DNA of 64,000 nt from Chlorobiota bacterium (GTDB lineage: Bacteria > Bacteroidota > Ignavibacteria > OLB7): positions 32,382 through 96,381 of the forward strand of contig JAQBOZ010000022.1 in assembly GCA_028287785.1 (NCBI GenBank). The letters are read 5' to 3'. The position numbers and the translations under genes are program-made. Under the pieces are notes generated by a model. That model was not told the origin of the DNA, did no database searches, and was given only the letters and a program-made list of their open reading frames with translations. Below are positions 36,666 through 46,101 of this stretch, piece by piece. Every line of letters begins with the position of its first letter. Position 1 is the stretch's first letter.

Positions 36666-39600
36666 ATGATCCGTCTGTTCGGCATACTTCGATCGGCAGC
36701 CCTTCTGATGACCGTTGCATCGGTCATCGCGGTAGCCCAGCCCCAGCAGTTTTCGCCAGCCGGGATGGGGGGCGGCGGCGCCCTCTTTCTTCCGGCGTTC
36801 AGCCCGCACAACGCCGCCGAGGTCTATGTTTCGTGCGATATGAGCGAGCTGTTCCACTCGACCGATTTCGGAGCCTCGTGGGGGGCGCTGGATTACCACC
36901 AGTTTCAGGGGGGGAACACGCACGGGCTGGTCCAGTTCACCAGCGACCCGAACATCATGTACAGCATCGATGGGCGGAACGATCTCACCACGCCGATGAA
37001 GAGCACTGACGGCGGCGCCACATGGCATCCCCTTCAGTCCGATCCCACCAGCGGCGGCGCCTATTATCTGTATGCCGATAACAACAGCACCGGCAACATC
37101 ATCCTGACCGATTATTCCCATCTCTACTTTTCGAACAACGGCGGAACAACCTTCACGCTGAAATATACCGGCTCGGCATCGGCGGGATGCCATGTGGGAG
37201 GGGTCTTCTTCGATGGAAGCTCCATCTATGTGGGGACCAACGCCGGGCTGCTCGTCTCCTCCAACAGCGGCGGAACGTTCGCCATCGCTCCAATAACCGG
37301 CATCCCCGCCGATGAGGCCATCGTCTCATTCGCCGGGGCGAAGCAGAACGGCACCGCCCGATTCTTCTGCGTCACGCTCGGGACGGGAGATGTCTATCCG
37401 GGGGTTACGGGGGCCGAGCATTTCAACTATCACAGCATCTACTCGCTCGATGCCGGCGGCACGGCCTGGACGCAGAAGGAGCACGGGATAGCGATCGGCG
37501 ATCATCCCTTCTTCGTAGCGATGGCGCGGAACAACATCAGCATGGCATATGTGGGCGGCGGAAGCGCGATGAGCGCGCCAACGGTCTACAAGACCACCGA
37601 TGGCGGCGCCAACTGGCAGAGCGTGATGAAGACGACCAACAACCTGAACATCGCCACCGGCTGGTCCGGCTCGGGGGGGGATCGCGCCTGGTCGTACGGC
37701 GAGTACGCGCTCGGATTCGCGGTATCGCCGGTGGACCCGAACAACATCGCAATCTCTGATCTCGGCTTTATCCATATCTCCGGCAACGGCGGGACATCCT
37801 GGAGGCAGGCATATGTCAACCAGCAGGATGAGAACCCGGCGGGGAGCCCGACGCCGACGAAAAAGTCGTACCGAAGCGCGGGGATCGAGAACACCACATG
37901 CTGGCAGGTGGCCTGGGCGGACAGCACCCATATGATCGGCTGCTTCTCCGATATCAAGGGGGTTGTCAGCGCCGACGCGGGGACCTCGTGGTCGCAGAAC
38001 TACACCGGCCATACGCTGAACTCGATGTACCGCGTAACGCGCGACGCCTCGACCGGCATCCTCTACGCCGGCACATCCTCCGTGCACGACATGTACCAGA
38101 GCACCACGCTCACCGACGGCCGTATCGACGCGGGAGCCGGACAGGTGCTCTTCTGCGCGGACAAGGGGAAGACATGGCAGACCCTCCACGATTTCAAACA
38201 CCCGGTGATCTGGGTGGCGCTCGACCCGAACACCCCGAAACGCCTCTACGCCAGCGTGATCAACAGCACCGACGGCGGGATCTATGTTTCGAGCGATATC
38301 GACAAGGGATCGGCATCTACCTGGAAGAAGCTCGCCACCCCGCCCCGCACCGAGGGGCATCCGTTCAACATCATGGTGCTGAAGGATGGAACGCTCCTCG
38401 CCAGCTTCGCGGGACGGCGGACAAGCAATTTCACCAACAGCTCGGGAGTATATATCTCCACCGATCAGGGGGCCACGTGGGTGGACCGCTCGGCAACGCA
38501 GATGCATTACTGGACGAAGGATGTCATGGTGGACCCGCACGATCAGACGGAGAAGACCTGGTACGCCGGCGTGTTCAGCGGCTGGGGAGGCGCGGCCAAC
38601 GGGCTCGGGGGCCTCTACAAAACCACCGACCGCGGCGTCACATGGAAGAAGGTTCTCGACCGCGACAGGGTTACGTCGTGCACCATCAGCCCGATCAACC
38701 CTGATGAGGCGTATGCCACCACCGAGACGGAAGGGCTCTGGTATACGACCAATCTCAACGCCGCCACCCCGACGTTCACACAGGTGGCGGGCTACCCGTT
38801 CCGGCAGCCCGAACGGGTCTTCTACAATCCCTACAACCCGCGTGATATCTGGGTCAGCAGCTTCGGCAACGGGATGCGGCATGGAATGATTCCCACAGTT
38901 ATCGCCCCGCCGCCGATTCCCGCGCTCCGGTATCCGGCCAACGACTCGACGGGCGTTCCAACCGCGTGGTCGCTGACCTGGCAACAGGTTCCGGTCGCCT
39001 CGCAATATCGCGTGCAGCTCGCGGCATCGCCGGATTTCGCAACGACGATCATCGATCAGAGCGTCACCTCCCCCACGAGGGCATTTACCGGCCTGGCGGC
39101 AAAGACGAAATACTACTGGCGCGTAAAGGCATCCAACACCGGCGGGGAAAGCTCGTGGTCGGAGACATGGAGCTTTACCACCGCCGACGCAACGCAGCTC
39201 CCGCCATCGGCTCCGGGGCTGATCTCGCCGGCAAACGATTCCACCGGCGTCCCGGTGGCCCGCTCGCTCTACTGGAACGCCGTGGGGGGCGCTGAAACAT
39301 ATCGCGTCCAGCTCTCCGCCACGGCGGATTTCGCCGCCCCGATCCTCGACAAAAACGGCGTGGCGTCCACATCGCAGATCTTCAGCGGCCTGGCGGCAAA
39401 CACGAAATACTACTGGCGCGTCAGCGGCGCCAACGGTGCCGGGCCGGGCGCATGGTCGCCGGTCTGGAGCTTCACGACCATCACCGATGTCCCGAATCCA
39501 CCGGCAGCTCCGCTGCTCGTCTCCCCGGCAAACGATTCGCTTGGCGTGCCGCTCAGCCGTTCGCTCTGGTGGAGCGCGGTGGCCGGGGCCGAGGCATACC

Positions 39601-39839
39601 GCGTGCAGCTCTCCACCGTTCAGGACTTCTCGACGGTTCTGCTCGACCTGGACGACCGGGCCACGCCGGGCGCGCAGTTCACCGGGCTTGCGGAGATGAC
39701 CAGGTACTACTGGCGCGTGGCCGCGCGCAACGCCGGCGGCTACGGAACATGGTCGCCGGTCTGGAACTTCACCACGCTCGGGAAACAGGTTGGAGTGGAG
39801 GAGCAGTATGATCTTCCGAGGATCATGGATCTGAAATAA
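36666..39839 (+). CDS. Secreted BNR/GH74-like beta-propeller protein with three Fn3-like domains
   Basis: A 1057-residue protein. The signal peptide ends around residue 25 (SVIAVAQPQQ). Residues 30-740 form a two-propeller BNR/sortilin-like region with repeated S-x-D-x-G-x-x-W motifs (STDFGASWGAL, STDGGATWHPL, SADAGTSWSQNY, STDQGATWVDRS), as in GH74 xyloglucanases and related BNR proteins. Three fibronectin-III-like repeats begin near residues 751, 846 and 946. Each carries PANDSTGVP or PANDSLGVP, A-x-x-YRVQLS and TKYYWRV. Catalytic residues were not verified, so an enzymatic role is unproven. The protein stops at IMDLK, right where related proteins start a T9SS sorting tail. A terminator follows. 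Confidence 0.85.
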   Translation: MIRLFGILRSAALLMTVASVIAVAQPQQFSPAGMGGGGALFLPAFSPHNAAEVYVSCDMSELFHSTDFGASWGALDYHQFQGGNTHGLVQFTSDPNIMYSIDGRNDLTTPMKSTDGGATWHPLQSDPTSGGAYYLYADNNSTGNIILTDYSHLYFSNNGGTTFTLKYTGSASAGCHVGGVFFDGSSIYVGTNAGLLVSSNSGGTFAIAPITGIPADEAIVSFAGAKQNGTARFFCVTLGTGDVYPGVTGAEHFNYHSIYSLDAGGTAWTQKEHGIAIGDHPFFVAMARNNISMAYVGGGSAMSAPTVYKTTDGGANWQSVMKTTNNLNIATGWSGSGGDRAWSYGEYALGFAVSPVDPNNIAISDLGFIHISGNGGTSWRQAYVNQQDENPAGSPTPTKKSYRSAGIENTTCWQVAWADSTHMIGCFSDIKGVVSADAGTSWSQNYTGHTLNSMYRVTRDASTGILYAGTSSVHDMYQSTTLTDGRIDAGAGQVLFCADKGKTWQTLHDFKHPVIWVALDPNTPKRLYASVINSTDGGIYVSSDIDKGSASTWKKLATPPRTEGHPFNIMVLKDGTLLASFAGRRTSNFTNSSGVYISTDQGATWVDRSATQMHYWTKDVMVDPHDQTEKTWYAGVFSGWGGAANGLGGLYKTTDRGVTWKKVLDRDRVTSCTISPINPDEAYATTETEGLWYTTNLNAATPTFTQVAGYPFRQPERVFYNPYNPRDIWVSSFGNGMRHGMIPTVIAPPPIPALRYPANDSTGVPTAWSLTWQQVPVASQYRVQLAASPDFATTIIDQSVTSPTRAFTGLAAKTKYYWRVKASNTGGESSWSETWSFTTADATQLPPSAPGLISPANDSTGVPVARSLYWNAVGGAETYRVQLSATADFAAPILDKNGVASTSQIFSGLAANTKYYWRVSGANGAGPGAWSPVWSFTTITDVPNPPAAPLLVSPANDSLGVPLSRSLWWSAVAGAEAYRVQLSTVQDFSTVLLDLDDRATPGAQFTGLAEMTRYYWRVAARNAGGYGTWSPVWNFTTLGKQVGVEEQYDLPRIMDLK

Positions 39840-39850
39840 CGTATCATCCC

Positions 39851-39960
39851 GGCCCGGCATCCAGCGCCGGGCCGAAGAACTTCCTGGTTGACGAAAGGCC
39901 GGATAAAGCGCGATGGTCATCTAGCCGATGCCTCATCGTTCTTTATCCGGCCCCTTTTTT
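39851..39960 (+). terminator. Double hairpin with Rho-independent terminator
   Basis: The first hairpin has arms GGCCCGGC/GCCGGGCC (39851-39858, 39866-39873). The second has 12-bp arms GGCCGGATAAAG/CTTTATCCGGCC (39897-39908, 39941-39952) followed by CCTTTTTTT. The second is a canonical terminator for the BNR protein gene, which converges on the histidine kinase gene. Confidence 0.9.
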
Positions 39961-40002
39961 TGCGCCTCTCCCCGCCACGCGATCCTCTCCGTCACGGCAT
40001 GC

Positions 40003-43000
40003 CTATGCCGCCCGGATCTGGCTTCGAAGCGCTGCCGCAACCCGCACCAGCTCCTCATCGATTTCCCGCAGGATATTCTCGGCTCCATCCAGCGTTTCCT
40101 CCGCTCCACGCAGCTCAAGCATATCGCAGAGCTGCGCCAGACGGCTGGCGCCAAGGATGCTGACGCCCCCCTTCAGCTTGTGGCTGATCCGTTCCACCCC
40201 GGCGCAGGACCCGGCCTCCATCGCCTCGTGAAGTTCCTCGGCGCGCTCCTCGGCCCCCGCCAGATATGTCTCCGCCAGTTCGTCGAATATCCCGCGCTCC
40301 CCTTCCGGGCTCAGATCGCGAAGGCCGCGAATGATCGCGGAGTCGAGCGTGATATCGTCCACACCGGTATCAGCAACGGGGTCGGCGGCCGGAGGAAGAG
40401 CGGCGTTGGATTCCGCGTATTCCGCGAGCAGATCCCCGAGATCATCGATCTTCACCGGCTTGCTCAGATAGCCATCCATCCCCGCCTTCGTGCATTCATC
40501 GCGCGCGCCGAACATCGCGCTGGCGGTCAGCGCAACAATCGGTACATGCTTCCCTTCCCCCTCGCGCTTTCTGATCTCGGTGGCGGTCTCGAACCCGTCC
40601 ATCTCCGGCATCTGGCAATCCATCAGGATCAGATCGTAATCCTTCCGTTCCATCGCCTGCAACACTTCCAGGCCGTTCGAGACAACATCGGCCTTGTAGC
40701 CGAGCTTTTCAAGCTGGCGGAATGTCACCTTCTGGTTGATGATGTTGTCCTCGGCAACCAGGATCTGGAAATTGCCGATCGGCATCACGCCGTTGACGCC
40801 ATTGTCCGGGTGAACATGGCCGTTCGACTGCGCGGGGATCTGGATCTCCAGTCGCTCCGGCATCGGGCTCCCCTTCTCGAACGCGATCGTAAACCAGAAC
40901 GTGGAGCCGGCCCCCGGCCTGCTCGTCACGCCGATCTCCCCCCCCATCATCTCCACCAGCTTCTTGGAGATCGCCAGCCCAAGGCCGGTGCCGCCGAATT
41001 TTCTGGTGGTGGAGCTGTCCGCCTGCGTGAAGGGCCTGAAGAGCTCCCCGATCACATCGTCGGCGATGCCGATTCCCGTATCGGTTACCTCGAACCGCAC
41101 CATCGTCCGGTCCCCGGTCTCCGACTCCAGCTTGGCGCGCAGAATCACCTCGCCGTCGTTCGTGAATTTTATGGCATTGCCGATCAGGTTCGTCAGCACC
41201 TGCCGCACGCGAACGGGATCGCCGCGGAGATCGACGGGAACATTGCTGTAGATCACCGATATCAGCTCCACTCCCTTGGAACGCGCGCGCTCCTTCAGCA
41301 GCCCGGTGGTGCTGTCCACCAGCGATTTCAGATTCAGGCTTACCCGTTCGATGTTCAGCTTTCCGGCCTCGATCTTCGAGACATCGAGAATATCGTTGAT
41401 GATGGTCAGCAGCGACTGGCCGCTGATCTCGATCATCTCCGCAAACTCCCGCTGCTCGCGATTCAGCCCGGTCCCCAGCAGCAGCCCCACCATGCCGATA
41501 ATGCCGTTCATCGGCGTCCTGATCTCATGGCTCATGTTGGCGAGGAACTCCGTCTTCAGCCTTGCCGATTTCAGCGCCGCGTCGCGGGCATCCGCCAGCT
41601 CGCCGGTTATCCGCTTGCGGTCGGTGATATCCTCGATCTGCGAAATGAAGTAGAGGGGATTTCTCTCTGCGTCACGGACGATCGATACGCTCAGGCGCAC
41701 CCAGACCAGCGACCCATCCTTATGGAAATAGCGCTTCTCCATCTCATAGGTCTCTCCTCTCCCTTCAAGAAGCGTTTTGACGTTTGCCAGATCCGCATTG
41801 AGATCATCGGGATGGGTGATATCCTGGAATGTCCTGGCACGCAGCTCCTCCTCGGTATAGCCGAGGATGGCGCAGATAACGCGATTGACCCTGATCCACT
41901 CCCCCTTCGTGGACACCAGCGCCATGCCGATCGGCGCGTCGTCGAACGCGCTGCGGAAGCGCTCCTCGCTGTCGCGAACGGCTGTCGCGAACCGCTTGCG
42001 ATCGGTGATATCGCGGGCGATGCCGAGAAAGCCGGTGATGGTCCCGTCGGGAGCGGTCAGCCGCGTCATCGAAAGGAGGACAGGGAAACGGCGCCCATCT
42101 CTTGCGATGTAGGTCCACTCGTATTCATCGGATATCCCCCGGCGCGCCTTGGCGACAAAGGTCTCCATTCCCGGCTCGATCGGCCCCCCCAGCTCCCCGG
42201 ACAGCTCCCGCGTGCGACGCATCACCTCGGCCGGATCGTGGATAAGCGCCGGCGTGCACTTGCCAACCAGTTCATCGGCGGAATATCCGAGCTGCCTCTC
42301 CGCCGCCGCGTTGAACGACTGGATGGTTCCATCGGGGAGCGTGGAGATAATCATGTAGTCCGCCCCTTCCAGGATGGCCCGTTGGAGCGACATCGTTGCG
42401 TGGAGGGCTGACTCCGTCTGTTTCCGCTCGGTGATATCGCGCAGGATGCTTCTGGTGGAAACGGCAATGCCGTCGCTGTAGCTGCAGTTCATGCTCCCCT
42501 CCACCATAATCTCCCCGCCGTTCCTTGTGAGGAAACGGGTCTCGAAGCGATCGACCTTCTCGCCATCGATCACCCGCCGCCGGATCTCCTGATAAGAGCT
42601 TCGATGCGCCGGATGGACGATATCGAAAAGATTCATCCCCGCGATCTCCTCCTCCGTATAGCCAAGGGCCTCCCGCCACGACCTGTTGACGTAGAGGAAT
42701 CCACCATCGATGGAGGTGCTCTGAATCAGGTCGTTCGCGTTCTCGAAAAGATCGCGATAGCGATCCTCGCTCTCCCGCAACGCCTGCTCAACTCTGCGAC
42801 GATCGGTGATATCGCGCGCCACGGCCTGGAAGCCGACCACCTCTTCGCCGTCATCGAAAATGAGCTGGACGTTCTGTCCGATCCAGATTTCATCTCCGCT
42901 GCCGGTGAGGGTGGGAAATTCGTAATAGGAATTGGGGATGCGGCGGGCGATCTGCCGGGCATAGAAGCGCCGGGCGGCGGGGCGGAAATCGGCGCGGATC

Positions 43001-43701
43001 AGCTCCAGGAAATGGGCGCCGCGCAGGCTCTCGACGGGATATCCCATCATCCCCAGAGCGGAGTCGTTGAAGAAAACGAAATGCCCGTTGGCGTCCGTGC
43101 GATAGATGATATCGCGGGCGTTGTTGACCAGATAGCGATATCGCTCCTCGCTGTCGCGCAACAGCTTTTCGGTCCGCTCCTGCGTGCGAATCGTCTCGCG
43201 AAGCCGTGCCACATTCGCCCGCAGTTCAAGCTGGCTGATCACCTGCCGACTCAGCGCCATCAGGGCATCGCTCTGCTCCCCGGTCAACTCGCGTGGAATG
43301 CGATCGATGACGCAGAGCGATCCCAGGGCATTGCCGTCGGGATCGATCAGCGGAGCGCCGGCATAGAAGCGGATATTCGGGTCGGAAGTGACGAAGGGAT
43401 TATCGACGAAGCGGATATCCTCATGAGAATCCCCCACCACGAAGAGCCCTTCCTGAAGGATGGCATGAGCGCAGAAGGAGATATCGCGCGGCGTCTCGGG
43501 GGCATCGATGCCGATGCGTGACTTGAACCACTGGCGACCGGCCTCGACGAGGCTGATCAACGCAATGGGAGTTCCGCAGATATGCGCGGCCAGCCTGGTG
43601 ATATCATCGAACGCGGCCTCGGGCTCGGTATCGAGAATGCCGTATGCACGCAACGCCTCGAGGCGTTCCTGCTCGTTATACGGAAGTTCCGCAGTAATCA
43701 T
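40003..43701 (-). CDS. Hybrid sensor histidine kinase with GAF, four PAS, HATPase, REC and HPt domains
   Basis: A 1232-residue soluble hybrid kinase with no transmembrane segment. Order: GAF domain (about 10-165, including [10 protein letters not shown]), four PAS/PAC units (each ending in a DITDRK/DITERK-like stretch, about 180-690), and HisKA with [11 protein letters not shown] (phospho-acceptor His725). Then HATPase (N-box [11 protein letters not shown]-box [15 protein letters not shown] and [13 protein letters not shown]), a receiver ([10 protein letters not shown], acceptor Asp1028 in [11 protein letters not shown], Lys in YLSKPVK) and an HPt domain with SHKLKGG (His1174). This is an internal four-step phosphorelay. 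Start ATG 43701 is preceded by AGG. No response-regulator partner is adjacent, so the output is unknown. Confidence 0.95.
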   Translation of the reverse strand: MITAELPYNEQERLEALRAYGILDTEPEAAFDDITRLAAHICGTPIALISLVEAGRQWFKSRIGIDAPETPRDISFCAHAILQEGLFVVGDSHEDIRFVDNPFVTSDPNIRFYAGAPLIDPDGNALGSLCVIDRIPRELTGEQSDALMALSRQVISQLELRANVARLRETIRTQERTEKLLRDSEERYRYLVNNARDIIYRTDANGHFVFFNDSALGMMGYPVESLRGAHFLELIRADFRPAARRFYARQIARRIPNSYYEFPTLTGSGDEIWIGQNVQLIFDDGEEVVGFQAVARDITDRRRVEQALRESEDRYRDLFENANDLIQSTSIDGGFLYVNRSWREALGYTEEEIAGMNLFDIVHPAHRSSYQEIRRRVIDGEKVDRFETRFLTRNGGEIMVEGSMNCSYSDGIAVSTRSILRDITERKQTESALHATMSLQRAILEGADYMIISTLPDGTIQSFNAAAERQLGYSADELVGKCTPALIHDPAEVMRRTRELSGELGGPIEPGMETFVAKARRGISDEYEWTYIARDGRRFPVLLSMTRLTAPDGTITGFLGIARDITDRKRFATAVRDSEERFRSAFDDAPIGMALVSTKGEWIRVNRVICAILGYTEEELRARTFQDITHPDDLNADLANVKTLLEGRGETYEMEKRYFHKDGSLVWVRLSVSIVRDAERNPLYFISQIEDITDRKRITGELADARDAALKSARLKTEFLANMSHEIRTPMNGIIGMVGLLLGTGLNREQREFAEMIEISGQSLLTIINDILDVSKIEAGKLNIERVSLNLKSLVDSTTGLLKERARSKGVELISVIYSNVPVDLRGDPVRVRQVLTNLIGNAIKFTNDGEVILRAKLESETGDRTMVRFEVTDTGIGIADDVIGELFRPFTQADSSTTRKFGGTGLGLAISKKLVEMMGGEIGVTSRPGAGSTFWFTIAFEKGSPMPERLEIQIPAQSNGHVHPDNGVNGVMPIGNFQILVAEDNIINQKVTFRQLEKLGYKADVVSNGLEVLQAMERKDYDLILMDCQMPEMDGFETATEIRKREGEGKHVPIVALTASAMFGARDECTKAGMDGYLSKPVKIDDLGDLLAEYAESNAALPPAADPVADTGVDDITLDSAIIRGLRDLSPEGERGIFDELAETYLAGAEERAEELHEAMEAGSCAGVERISHKLKGGVSILGASRLAQLCDMLELRGAEETLDGAENILREIDEELVRVAAALRSQIRAA

Positions 43702-43990
43702 GGCGAACCTGATCGTGGACGGAGGGGATACGATATGAGGTTGTTCGATCTGGAGGATGTTGATATCGGATCGCTGGACAACGACACGGCATATCATTCA
43801 TGGACACCTCAAAGATACGGAGAATCCGGGCTCATGCGGCAATTGATTTCATGGTCAATCGTGCGAAATCCCGTCCTGCAACATCTCCGGCCGGTATTTC
43901 CCGGATATCGTGGGGCGGACGAGGTTATCGCCCCGGAACAATCGGCAGGCATGGGCGGGACCGGAACCGGCCCGATCCCACCCGCGCTCA

Positions 43991-44566
43991 TCATTTCAAC
44001 GATGCCTTTACAGGCTCGGCCAGCCGCGTCCCCATCGTCACATACGAGATGACATTATCGCGCAGCCGCTTCGCCATCGCCTCATCCTTCAGCTTTCCCT
44101 CGTCATCGAACGCTCCCGGCGCCGAGGGGAGAGCGAACATGTCGGGGTGGAGATAGACCCCAAGCCCCTCAAGTGGTATACGAAGTTGCCACAGTCCCCG
44201 GATTCCCCCGATCGCCGAGCCGGAGGCGGCCATGATCAACCCGCTCTTCCCGCGAAGCGGCATCGGCCTGGCGCGCGACACCCAGTCGATCGCGTTCTTG
44301 AGCGTGCCGGGGATGGAATAGTTGTACTCCGGCGACGCGATCATGATCCCATCGGCCTTTTCGATGCGGCTGATCATCTCACGCCCCCCCTCCGGCATGC
44401 CGATCGTTTCGTGCAGATCGCCATCGAACAGCGGCATGTCGAACTCACGGAACTCCGCGAGGTCGACCGTGGCGCCGGCATCGCGAGCCATTTCCACCGC
44501 GATCATCAGCAGTTTTCTGTTGTACGAGCCTGACCGCAGCGATGCGGCAAATGCCAGAATATTCAT
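43991..44566 (-). CDS. NADPH-dependent FMN reductase (azoreductase/quinone reductase type)
   Basis: A 191-residue flavodoxin-fold protein of the NADPH-dependent FMN reductase family. It has an FMN phosphate loop near AASLRSGSYNRKLL and the second flavin loop SPEYNYSIPGTLKNAIDW. It would reduce FMN, quinones or azo compounds. It is the third gene of a MarR-pirin-reductase set on one strand (41 bases after pirin), a typical arrangement for oxidative or electrophile stress. Confidence 0.93.
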   Translation of the reverse strand: MNILAFAASLRSGSYNRKLLMIAVEMARDAGATVDLAEFREFDMPLFDGDLHETIGMPEGGREMISRIEKADGIMIASPEYNYSIPGTLKNAIDWVSRARPMPLRGKSGLIMAASGSAIGGIRGLWQLRIPLEGLGVYLHPDMFALPSAPGAFDDEGKLKDEAMAKRLRDNVISYVTMGTRLAEPVKASLK

Positions 44567-44607
44567 TGGCTTTCGATAATAAAGTTGACAGGATGCAGGC
44601 GCGAAGA

Positions 44608-45306
44608 TTATGCCAGATCGAACAGCAGAACCTCGGCGCTCTCGGTTGCCGCCAGCGTAAGGCGATCCTCGTTGGTGATGGCAGCGCCATCGCCGTGCCG
44701 CAACTGATGGCCGTTCAGGTCAATTGCTCCCCTTGCCACCTGCACCCACGCATGCCGTCCGGTCTTCACCATATGCTCAACGCTCTCCCCCGGTTCAAGG
44801 AGCGTTGCGTACAGGTCCACGTCCTGATTGATCGTCACCGCGCCATCGCGACCATCGCTGGAGGCGATCAGCCGGAGCGTTCCGCGCTTTTCCGCGGCCG
44901 GAAATTCCTTCTGCTCGTAGGTTGGCTCGATGGCAAGCTGCTCCGGCATAATCCAGATCTGAAGCAGATGCGCCGTTTCGTCCGGCGAGGCGTTTCGCTC
45001 GCTGTGGGCGATGCCGGTCCCCGCGGACATCCGCTGCACCTCACCCGGCACAATCACCCCGCCGTTTCCCATGCTGTCCCCATGCTCCAGCGCCCCCTCC
45101 AGCATATAGGTGATGATCTCCATGTCGCGATGCGGATGCGTTCCAAATCCCCGCCCGCCGGCAATCCAGTCCTCGTTGATCACCCGGAGCGACCGGAAGC
45201 TGGTGTTGGACGGATCGTAGTAGTCGGCAAATGAGAATGTATGATAGGTATTGAGCCAGCCATGATCCGCGTGGCCCCGTTCCCCGCTCGTTCTGATTCT
45301 GATCAT
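44608..45306 (-). CDS. Pirin family bicupin protein
   Basis: A 232-residue protein with the pirin metal-binding cupin motif FGTHPHRDMEIITYMLEG and conserved MSAGTGIAHSE. Bacterial pirins are bicupins, and some have quercetinase activity. ATG 45306 follows GGGGGA. An upstream in-frame start at 45360 would run into the tandem repeat. It lies between the FMN reductase (41 bases downstream) and a MarR-type regulator. Confidence 0.94.
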   Translation of the reverse strand: MIRIRTSGERGHADHGWLNTYHTFSFADYYDPSNTSFRSLRVINEDWIAGGRGFGTHPHRDMEIITYMLEGALEHGDSMGNGGVIVPGEVQRMSAGTGIAHSERNASPDETAHLLQIWIMPEQLAIEPTYEQKEFPAAEKRGTLRLIASSDGRDGAVTINQDVDLYATLLEPGESVEHMVKTGRHAWVQVARGAIDLNGHQLRHGDGAAITNEDRLTLAATESAEVLLFDLA

Positions 45307-45353
45307 TGTATCCCCCGTGAAATGCAGTTGCGTTGCGTGTTGTTCATCTATAT

Positions 45354-45475
45354 GAAGCAATTCATCGCCTCAATTCAATCCGTTGTTTCAAAGCGATTCA
45401 TCGTATCAAAGCCATCCATCGCCTCAATTCAATTCATCCTCCCGAAGCAATCCATCGCCTCAATTCAATCGCGCC
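45354..45475. repeat. 18-bp degenerate tandem repeat upstream of pirin
   Basis: Unit is about AAGCAATTCATCGCCTCA alternating with ATTCAATCCGTTGTTTCA-like units. Better-conserved copies start at about 45354, 45390, 45408 and 45444. Read on the plus strand it would encode a six-residue repeat (KQFIAS, IQSVVS, KRFIVS and so on), but no good gene start supports translation. It occupies the interval between marR and pirin and could be a regulator-binding array. Confidence 0.7.
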
Positions 45476-45537
45476 CGTCGACGGCGGATATCCCGCGCGG
45501 CCGATAGTCGTTGCGACGAATATTTCAGCCGATGAAG

Positions 45538-45999
45538 CTATTCGCCATAGAGCTTCTCGCAGAGGCGGGAGAACTCCCGGCATTCCGCGTCGGAAAGCCG
45601 CTCCTCGAAATGCCGTCCCATCTCCGTCAGCCGGGGCTCCATCCTGACCAGCAGCACCAGCCCCTCCTCGGTAATTTTTGTGATCACCACCCGCCGGTCC
45701 TGGCTGAGCCTTCCCCGCGAAACCAGCCCGCTCTTCACCAGCGCATCCATGCGGCGCGTCACGTCGGGGGCGCGGTCCAGCATCCTCTCGGCCACCTCCC
45801 CGCAGGCATATCCCTCAGGATGGACTCCGCGAAGGATGCGGAGGATATTATACTGCTGATGGGAAAGCCCGAACTCCGCGCATAACCCATCCACAAGCCC
45901 GCTGACGTGCGCGGCGGAAACCAGCAGATTCAGAAACGCCTCCTGCGCCGGCGTCTGAAATCTGGTCTGCTTCAATCGTTTCTTAAGTGCGTCACCCAT
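45538..45999 (-). CDS. MarR family transcriptional regulator
   Basis: A 153-residue winged-helix repressor. The family wing/helix core is YNILRILRG, then CGEVAERMLDRAPDVTRRMDALVKSGLVSR and RLSQDRRVVITKITEEG. Such proteins usually bind palindromic operators and are released by phenolic or oxidant ligands. It sits upstream of pirin and FMN reductase on the same strand, so it may control those genes and itself. A Bacteroidota-type promoter lies immediately before its start codon. Confidence 0.94.
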   Translation of the reverse strand: MGDALKKRLKQTRFQTPAQEAFLNLLVSAAHVSGLVDGLCAEFGLSHQQYNILRILRGVHPEGYACGEVAERMLDRAPDVTRRMDALVKSGLVSRGRLSQDRRVVITKITEEGLVLLVRMEPRLTEMGRHFEERLSDAECREFSRLCEKLYGE

Positions 46000-46004
46000 G
46001 GGAA

Positions 46005-46035
46005 CAAATATACGTCATATCATTATTCGTTGCAA
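46005..46035 (-). promoter_or_regulatory. Bacteroidota-type promoter of the marR gene
   Basis: On the minus strand TTG (46035-46033), 20 bases of spacer and TATATTTG (46012-46005) match the TTG-N17-23-TAnnTTTG consensus. The predicted transcription start would fall at or next to the annotated ATG at 45999, implying a leaderless transcript or a later translation start. Confidence 0.4.
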
Positions 46036-46101
46036 CGGATAATTCCCTTGCGATACATCCTGCAATCGGTGGCGGGCCGGGAGATGGGCCGGGCCGCGAC
46101 A

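Noticed and set aside
37326..39920. 864-codon antisense frame over the BNR protein
   Set aside because: Arg/Gly/Pro-rich shadow of a real gene with signal peptide and repeat domains on the other strand.
39928..42411. 827-codon antisense frame over the histidine kinase
   Set aside because: The opposite strand carries clear GAF, PAS, HisKA, REC and HPt domains; the antisense product has no recognisable domain.
45241..45507. 88-codon plus-strand frame with a KQFIAS-type repeat
   Set aside because: The repeat is a DNA tandem array between minus-strand genes; there is no good ribosome-binding site or signal.
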